Assembly (NCBI GenBank): GCA_002315375.1
Contig: DCHR01000008.1
Location: 1-9,410 of the forward strand
Origin: Treponema sp. UBA1747
GTDB lineage: Bacteria > Spirochaetota > Spirochaetia > Treponematales > Treponemataceae
Length of the DNA stretch: 9,410 nt
Direction of reading: 5' to 3'
The position numbers were made by a program, and so were the translations under genes. This document shows positions 1 to 4,425 of this stretch, one piece after another. Numbering within the stretch: the first letter of the stretch is position 1; each line of letters starts with the position of its first letter. Under the pieces are notes generated by a model, which was not told where the DNA came from, ran no database searches, and saw only the letters and a program-made list of their open reading frames with translations.

Positions 1-101
1 ACAGGCAGCTGTTAATCGCTGCGGGTAGCAGCTTCCTTGAAGGGGGTCTGGGGTCTCCCCAGGCTAGCGTTACAGACTGCCGTGATTGTGACCGGGAATA
101 A
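1..101 (+). other. GC-rich edge region with an open frame, possible 3' end of an upstream gene
   Basis: This stretch is clearly richer in G and C than what follows. The plus frame beginning at base 3 is open to a TAA at 99-101 and would encode about 32 residues containing SSFLEGGLGSPQ and TDCRDCDRE. It could be the tail of a gene that starts left of the window. The same bases also form two short hairpins (18-32 and 48-62), so a repeat or structured RNA is equally possible. No family is recognisable. From 102 to 164 the sequence is AT-rich and holds no gene and no clear terminator. Confidence 0.25.
42..63. repeat. short G/C hairpin, REP-like
   Basis: CTGGGG (48-53), a TCT loop and CCCCAG (57-62) form a perfect 6-bp stem. 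It is preceded by GGGGTCTG at 43-50, an octamer that recurs at 8167-8174 within the hairpin downstream of pflB. The shared octamer and hairpin form suggest a dispersed short palindromic repeat; copy number in the genome cannot be seen here. There is no adjoining T-run on either strand, so it is not a classical terminator. Confidence 0.35.
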
Positions 102-164
102 GTTTTTTATTTATTTTAGTAAATGAATGTTTAAATTAAACGTACTTTTTTTCAGAGAAAACGG

Positions 165-875
165 TTATTTTTCATCTACCTCGTCTTCTGCAATTTTCAT
201 TTTACGGGCAATGTAAATGAACGGTGTATCAAGAAGTGAAGTGAATACGTAAATCAGATAACAAGCACCGGTAATTGAAATCAGTGTTGGGAAATCATAA
301 ACTCCGATAAATGCACCGAAATTGAAAATTACAATATTAACAAACTGAGAAACAAGGGTTGACCCGTTATTGCGGACCCAAAGGAATCTGTTCTTATCAC
401 CACATTTCTTTTCTGTAAAATTCCACCATGCATGATAAAGCTTAACATCGAGGATTTCTGAAACGGCATAACCTGCAAGACTTGCTAAAAGCATACGCGG
501 TGTGTTTGAAAAAAGCGAATGAATGTGTTCAAAAGCCCAGTCATTTTCGCTTGCTGTATAAAGCTGCCACATAAAGGAAAAGAAAATGAAACAGACTGTT
601 GTAAAGATTCCGGCCCAAACTGCTCTGGAGGCTGCTTTCTTTCCGTGTCTTTCAGAAAGAATATCTGTAGCAAGATAACTTGAAGCAAATAAAGTATTTC
701 CCAAAGTTTGTTCCAGACCAAATGCATTTACCAGACCTGTAACTTCAATGTTTGCAAGAATTGTACAGATTGGAATCCAGACAAAAAGACCTTTCTTTCC
801 GAAAAGCTTGTAAGCGACCAGCATAAGACAATATGATGCTGCCAGTGAAATAATGAGAAGAAGTTCGTTAGGCAT
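165..875 (-). CDS. yhhQ: queuosine precursor transporter, YhhQ/VUT family
   Basis: Predicted inner-membrane protein of 236 residues, a usual length for the family, whose members take up queuosine precursors such as preQ0/preQ1 used for tRNA wobble-base modification. Six or so hydrophobic segments are visible. The family signature lies around residues 41-90 (ANIEVTGLVNAFGLE, then TDILSERHGKKAA) and 143-183 (LDVKLYH, then LWVRNNGSTLVSQFVN). The frame is open further upstream to a GTG at 944, but the 23 extra residues are charged, unlike the family and within the leader, so the ATG at 873-875 is preferred. The ribosome site is poor (GGGG seven bases upstream). It follows the chemoreceptor gene but has its own promoter (978-1006). 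Family assignment is strong; the exact substrate is inferred from the family. Confidence 0.88.
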   Translation of the reverse strand: MPNELLLIISLAASYCLMLVAYKLFGKKGLFVWIPICTILANIEVTGLVNAFGLEQTLGNTLFASSYLATDILSERHGKKAASRAVWAGIFTTVCFIFFSFMWQLYTASENDWAFEHIHSLFSNTPRMLLASLAGYAVSEILDVKLYHAWWNFTEKKCGDKNRFLWVRNNGSTLVSQFVNIVIFNFGAFIGVYDFPTLISITGACYLIYVFTSLLDTPFIYIARKMKIAEDEVDEK

Positions 876-971
876 TTTAAAACCCCGATTTAAATAAAGA
901 ATTGACCTGGTTTTGATAAGGCAGGAAGGACTTCGAACTGCCACCTGACAGAGCTGCCTGCTCTGTCAGAT
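876..971 (-). promoter_or_regulatory. structured 5' leader of yhhQ, possible riboregulator
   Basis: If transcription starts near 971, the mRNA leader is about 95 nt. It opens with a perfect 10-bp hairpin (arms 945-954 and 960-969, 5-nt loop). Further on, GGCAG pairs with CTGCC (arms about 934-938 and 920-924 by eye), followed by an A-rich stretch and CCAGG, which could pair back to a CCT in the loop as an H-type pseudoknot. Queuosine transporter genes are often controlled by preQ1 riboswitches, which makes this worth noting, but the sequence does not match the class I consensus by eye. The pairings are seen; the regulatory role is inference. Confidence 0.35.
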
Positions 972-977
972 AAAGGC

Positions 978-1006
978 ATTATAGTTTAAACATTGAACTG
1001 ATTCAA
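978..1006 (-). promoter_or_regulatory. sigma-70 type promoter for yhhQ
   Basis: On the minus strand, TTGAAT (1001-1006) and a perfect TATAAT (978-983) are separated by exactly 17 bp. The -35 element lies inside the last codons of the chemoreceptor gene and the -10 lies just past its stop codon. Predicted initiation is near 971, upstream of the hairpin leader. This argues that yhhQ is transcribed independently of the chemoreceptor. Confidence 0.6.
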
Positions 1007-2863
1007 TACAGCATTCATACGGGCAACCGCTTCTTTATTCTGGACAATCATAGTATTGATTTCCGAAATAACTTCCTGAACAGAAAGTGAAGACTCAGAA
1101 GATTCCTGAATTGCTTCCATCATAACTGCAGAAGAATCGCTGACTGTTTTCATGCTGGATTCAACATTACTTGTAATTGTGTTCTGTCCGTTAACAAGTT
1201 CCTTGATAACCTGTGTATCAGATACAATACTTTCTGTTGCACGCATAGTTTCTTCTGCTCCGATTTTCTGTTCTTCCATTGCACTGGAAATTGTACGTAC
1301 AAGATTTGAGTTTTCTTCAGAACAATCCTGAATTTTTTTGAAGCTGTTCTGTGTTTCAGAAATGGAAGAAACAGTCTGATTGATTTTCTCAACCATTGAT
1401 CCGATAAGAGCCTGAATATCTTTTGCTGATTTTGAGGAACTTGTAGCAAGTGTCCGGACTTCATCCGCAACAACAGAGAATCCTTTTCCGAATTCACCGG
1501 CATGAGCCGCTTCAATACTTGCATTCATCGAAAGAAGATTTGTCTGGCTTGCAATATCCTGAATAGTTTTTACAATTTCCTGAACTTCCTTGAAGGCTTC
1601 AAAAATAGCCTTAACGGATTCGGAAGTATTCTGGAGCGCTGCATTTCCTACATTACAGGTTTCACTGAGCATAGCAGAAACTTCATCCGCTTTCTTTGTC
1701 ATATCTGCAACAGATTTAATATTTGCAGTCATCTCTGTAATAGAAGCCGAACTCTGAGTCATAGCTGAGGTTTCTTCAAGAACATGGGTTTCAACATCAC
1801 GAACAGAAGCTGTAAGACCTGAAACATTCTGGCCCGCATTTCCGATTTCAGCATTCTGGCGAGCCCCCTCTGTTTCAATTTTTGAAATACTATCCTTCAT
1901 TGAAACAAGAGCCATATTTGCAGTTTCTGCAACTTCAGCCAGTTTTCCCGCAGTATTGATAACCACTTCAGATTCAACGCGTAAATCCAATATCATTGTC
2001 CCCAGTTTTTTAATGAGGCGGTTTACAGAAGTTGTGAGGAGAGCAAAGTTATCAAACTTTACAATATTGATTCGATTCTGAAGGGAACCGTCCCGAATTT
2101 CATCAATAGTTTTTTTAGTCCCATTTATTTCCTTATATAACCCAACTACAAGAACACCAATAAGCGGTATCGCCATCAGCAGAGAAACCACCAGAACGAA
2201 GATTCCGCTCTTTAAGAATTTACCTAAAGCTTCCGCCCCATTCTGTAAAATCATTCCGTATGGAACCAGGAACATATTGAATCCAACAAAAGCGATTCCT
2301 GCAACAGCAGCAAAATAAATGGAAGAACTGTTTGTATTTACAGTACTAACTTTTTCTACAACATGAATCTGAAGAAGTTTTCGATACTTGGTAAACACTT
2401 CATTGGTAATATACATTGTATAAAAACAAACCATAGTTCCAAAAAGAATTGAATGAATAACTGCAAGCAGAATTCTTGATGGATCTGCAGGAACTGCTCC
2501 ACTCTTAATCTTCAACATTAACGAAACAGTATTTCCAACCAGAAAACCGAGAACACAACCAACCGCCGTAAGAATATTAAGCTTGCGGTAAGTACTTATA
2601 ACAGTTTTCTTTTCTTCCTCTGTTGATTTTCCGCCTTCTTTCTGGAGACGTTTCACAATCTGATTAAAAGGCTTTGTAAACCACCATGCAAGAACAGAAA
2701 CAATAATGATCAGAATTGTAGTAACTGAAAGAGTAATCTTTAACCCGGAAAGATATGTTTCCGGATAACTGTGGATATATGCAACCTGAATCCAGCTTAA
2801 AAAAAGAACTCCGACATATGAAATCGGAACAAAAGTTAATAAATAACTTGCTAATACAGACAT
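986..2863 (-). CDS. methyl-accepting chemotaxis protein with six predicted membrane segments
   Basis: Chemoreceptor of 625 residues that would signal through CheW/CheA to the flagellar motor. The cytoplasmic part (about 293-625) is a long coiled coil. Its hairpin tip at roughly 437-470 reads IASQTNLLSMNASIEAAHAGEFGKG in two adjoining pieces, then FSVVADEVR, the highly conserved CheA/CheW contact. The N-terminus is unusual: hydrophobic segments near 4-30, 42-62, 96-118, 131-152, 182-204 and 218-243, joined by short loops, with no large extracytoplasmic sensor domain. A HAMP-like linker follows segment 6 (244-292). No C-terminal NWETF-type tether pentapeptide is present. AGGAG sits six bases before the ATG, which fixes the start. 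The ligand is unknown; it may sense within the membrane. Confidence 0.9.
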   Translation of the reverse strand: MSVLASYLLTFVPISYVGVLFLSWIQVAYIHSYPETYLSGLKITLSVTTILIIIVSVLAWWFTKPFNQIVKRLQKEGGKSTEEEKKTVISTYRKLNILTAVGCVLGFLVGNTVSLMLKIKSGAVPADPSRILLAVIHSILFGTMVCFYTMYITNEVFTKYRKLLQIHVVEKVSTVNTNSSSIYFAAVAGIAFVGFNMFLVPYGMILQNGAEALGKFLKSGIFVLVVSLLMAIPLIGVLVVGLYKEINGTKKTIDEIRDGSLQNRINIVKFDNFALLTTSVNRLIKKLGTMILDLRVESEVVINTAGKLAEVAETANMALVSMKDSISKIETEGARQNAEIGNAGQNVSGLTASVRDVETHVLEETSAMTQSSASITEMTANIKSVADMTKKADEVSAMLSETCNVGNAALQNTSESVKAIFEAFKEVQEIVKTIQDIASQTNLLSMNASIEAAHAGEFGKGFSVVADEVRTLATSSSKSAKDIQALIGSMVEKINQTVSSISETQNSFKKIQDCSEENSNLVRTISSAMEEQKIGAEETMRATESIVSDTQVIKELVNGQNTITSNVESSMKTVSDSSAVMMEAIQESSESSLSVQEVISEINTMIVQNKEAVARMNAVLNQFNV

Positions 2864-2940
2864 ATTTTTCTCCTGCCTTTATAACTCTTATTACTTCAGT
2901 TTAGCAAAGAAAAATGTAAAAATAAATTTATTTTTTTTCA

Positions 2941-2961
2941 GTGTATCACTCCATGATACAC
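2941..2961. promoter_or_regulatory. perfect 8-bp dyad, likely operator
   Basis: GTGTATCA (2941-2948), five bases, then TGATACAC (2954-2961): a perfect inverted repeat of 21 bp. It lies between the divergently oriented chemoreceptor and small membrane protein genes, just upstream of a possible plus-strand -10 (TATACT, 2971-2976). The plus-strand T-run precedes rather than follows the dyad and the minus-strand continuation is A-rich, so it is not an intrinsic terminator in either direction. The form suits a dimeric helix-turn-helix repressor; which family is unknown. Confidence 0.5.
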
Positions 2962-2964
2962 TAC

Positions 2965-3001
2965 CCCTTTTATACTGTAACCATAAACACTGATAAAAGG
3001 G
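2965..3001. promoter_or_regulatory. second perfect inverted repeat upstream of the small membrane protein gene
   Basis: CCCTTTTAT (2965-2973) and ATAAAAGGG (2993-3001) are exact 9-bp inverted repeats separated by 19 bp. The left arm overlaps the candidate -10 element TATACT (2971-2976), for which no good -35 is visible. The right arm ends a few bases before the ribosome site (GGGAG, 3009-3013). It could be a pair of protein half-sites or an RNA stem if transcription begins further upstream. The repeat is seen directly; its function is unproven. Confidence 0.4.
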
Positions 3002-3019
3002 ATTTCCCGGGAGAAAATT

Positions 3020-3169
3020 ATGGCAGCAGTACTTATTTCGATTTTTTTGATTGGAACTTCAGTTATTGGAATTTATTGTTTTCTTGAAAATTATTTTCTG
3101 GATTTAAATCGTAAAATGTGGCACCTTTGGGAATTACGTCACTCTGAAGACAACCAGCAGACTGCATAG
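3020..3169 (+). CDS. small single-helix membrane protein, 49 residues
   Basis: ATG at 3020 to TAG at 3167-3169. The product begins MAAVLISIFLIGTSVIGIYC, a hydrophobic segment spanning about residues 3-22, followed by a short amphipathic or charged tail (DLNRKMWHLWELRHSEDNQQ). GGGAG lies six bases before the ATG, a strong ribosome site. I do not recognise a family and infer no function. The evidence for a real gene is the good ribosome site, the coherent membrane-protein composition and the dyad-rich region just upstream. It runs divergently from the chemoreceptor and co-directionally with degV, 64 bases further on, with which it may share a transcript. Confidence 0.55.
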   Translation: MAAVLISIFLIGTSVIGIYCFLENYFLDLNRKMWHLWELRHSEDNQQTA

Positions 3170-3199
3170 GCAAACTTTCTGAAAAATGTTTTTCTTATT

Positions 3200-3216
3200 G
3201 ACGGCAGCGTCTTTTT
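3200..3216 (+). terminator. weak candidate terminator between the small ORF and degV
   Basis: GACG (3200-3203), loop GCAG, CGTC (3208-3211), then five T's (3212-3216). The stem is only four pairs, so it is at best a partial terminator that would set the small gene apart from degV. Confidence 0.25.
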
Positions 3217-3233
3217 AGCAGAAAATTATAAGA

Positions 3234-4118
3234 ATGAGACCAGTAAAAATATTAACAGACTCATGCTCGGACATGAGCCGGGATTTGCGCCAGACTTACA
3301 AAATTGATTACGTAAGAATGAAGACTATTTACAACGGAGAAGAAAACTGGGCAAGTCTTGATTTTGAAAACATGTCACCAAAAACTCTTTATGACATCAT
3401 GCGTAATGGAGAACGCGTTTACACTACTCCTGTTCCTGCCGATGAATTTGAACGTGTGTTCACGAAATATCTTGTTGAAGGTTATGACATTGTTTATGTC
3501 GGCTGTTCCCTGAAACAGTCTACTTCAGTAAAAGACGGACAAAGAGTTGCAGCAAAACTTTTGATTGATTACCCGAATGCAGAAATCTATTGTATAGATT
3601 CCCAGAATGCAAGTATGGGCGAAGGCCTTGTTGCTATTCTGGCTGCCCGCTATCGTGATCAGAATATGAGCGCCCGTGACATTGCCCTCCGCCTCACAGA
3701 TGAGACCAAAACAGTAAACCAGTTCTGTACAGTACAGAATCTGGATTGTCTCGCCCGTTGTGGCCGTGTAAAAGCCGGTGCAGCCTTCTTTGGAAATCTT
3801 TTTGACATCAAGCCGATTATTATTTCTGACAAAAACGGTGACCAGGTTCCAATTAAGAAAATTAAAGGACGTCCTGAAGCTCTTAAGGAAATTGTAAAAC
3901 TCCTGAAAGAAGCTCTGATTGGTCCTGAAAACCAGTACATTTATATTACACATGCTGACTGCGGAAAAGAAGCAATGGAGTTTGCTGAATATCTTATGCA
4001 GGAAATCCCTTGTAAAAATGTTCACCTGAGTTACATCGGACCGATTATCGGTGCTTCAATCGGACCTTCCGGAATTGCAATTTTCGGATACGGAAAAGAA
4101 GTAACTTTCGAAGGCTGA
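3234..4118 (+). CDS. DegV-family (FakB-like) fatty-acid-binding protein
   Basis: Cytoplasmic protein of 294 residues, a normal length for DegV/FakB proteins, which hold a fatty acid while FakA phosphorylates it for phospholipid synthesis. Landmarks in order: ILTDSCSD (6-13), the first strand and loop; YTTPVPADEF (63-72), matching the usual TSQPSP block; DSQNASMGEGL (122-132); the GRVKAGAAFFGNLFDIKPI stretch (177-195), the family's best signature; and IGPIIGASIGPSG (268-280) near the end. Oddities: the SGTYQS loop reads LKQSTS here, and the position of the usual GAHTGPG histidine is Ser275. The ribosome site is poor, but the N-terminal strand fixes the start. It sits in a likely operon with the following zinc-ribbon gene. 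No fakA is in the window, so function as a FakB is by family only. Confidence 0.88.
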   Translation: MRPVKILTDSCSDMSRDLRQTYKIDYVRMKTIYNGEENWASLDFENMSPKTLYDIMRNGERVYTTPVPADEFERVFTKYLVEGYDIVYVGCSLKQSTSVKDGQRVAAKLLIDYPNAEIYCIDSQNASMGEGLVAILAARYRDQNMSARDIALRLTDETKTVNQFCTVQNLDCLARCGRVKAGAAFFGNLFDIKPIIISDKNGDQVPIKKIKGRPEALKEIVKLLKEALIGPENQYIYITHADCGKEAMEFAEYLMQEIPCKNVHLSYIGPIIGASIGPSGIAIFGYGKEVTFEG

Positions 4119-4121
4119 TAA

Positions 4122-4409
4122 ATGGTTTGCTGGAAATGTAAAAAAGAAATCGGAGAACTTACAGTTTCCCGTTCAACCGAATGTCCTTCCTGCAAAGCAG
4201 ACCTGCATGTCTGCAAAGCCTGCAAGTTTTTTTCACCGGGAAATCATTATGACTGCAAGGAAACTGTAGAGGATCCTGTAGCAGATAAGGAACGCAGTAA
4301 TTTCTGTGACTGGTTCAAATACGGGAACCTTTCTGCCGGAGACGGAAGCTCTTCAGAAAAAAGCAAAGCCGATTCAGCAAAGGATGCATTCAACGCCTTG
4401 TTCGGTTAA
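4122..4409 (+). CDS. small eight-cysteine zinc-ribbon-like protein
   Basis: Protein of 95 residues with four CxxC-like elements or single cysteines: C3-x2-C6, C21-x2-C24, C31-x2-C34, C45 and C62. The first two pairs form a plausible zinc ribbon. The second part (CKACKFF, then HYDCKE, DPVADKERSNFCDWF) resembles, from memory, a recurrent uncharacterised bacterial zinc-binding motif in which a Dx3DKxRxNFCDxF end closes the site. The tail (66-95) is Ser/Lys/Asp-rich and probably disordered. The start lies three bases after the degV stop, and its ribosome site (GAAGG) is inside the end of degV, so translation is likely coupled. Metal binding is inferred; the role is unknown. The gene converges on the beta-glucosidase with a 16-base gap and no clear terminator. 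Confidence 0.8.
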   Translation: MVCWKCKKEIGELTVSRSTECPSCKADLHVCKACKFFSPGNHYDCKETVEDPVADKERSNFCDWFKYGNLSAGDGSSSEKSKADSAKDAFNALFG

Positions 4410-4425
4410 AAAAAGCTCCGAATTA

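Noticed and set aside
129..141. GTTTAA-A-TTAAAC palindrome after yhhQ as a terminator
   Set aside because: All-but-two A/T pairs with a single-base centre would make a very unstable RNA hairpin, and no T-run follows on the minus strand.
876..944. Upstream GTG start at 944 for the YhhQ protein
   Set aside because: It adds 23 charged, non-family residues encoded within the leader and has no ribosome site; the ATG at 873-875 matches the family length.
920..977. tRNA-like minus-strand stretch with AGAGC and GTTCGAA resembling D-arm and T-arm pieces
   Set aside because: No acceptor stem partner and no proper 5-bp T stem can be formed; the AGAGC and GCTCT parts are better explained by the 10-bp hairpin. 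It could be a remnant but is not called a tRNA gene.
2941..2961. The dyad read as an intrinsic terminator
   Set aside because: The T-run lies on the wrong side for the plus strand, and the minus strand continues with A's. It also lies upstream of both genes.
3198..3232. TTGACG and TATAAG as a promoter for degV
   Set aside because: The spacer is 23 bp, far too long, and the -10 would sit directly against the start codon.
4401..4422. TTCGG/CCGAA inverted repeat between the converging zinc-ribbon and GH3 genes as a bidirectional terminator
   Set aside because: Only five pairs, with the A/T tract in the loop rather than after the stem, so it lacks terminator form.
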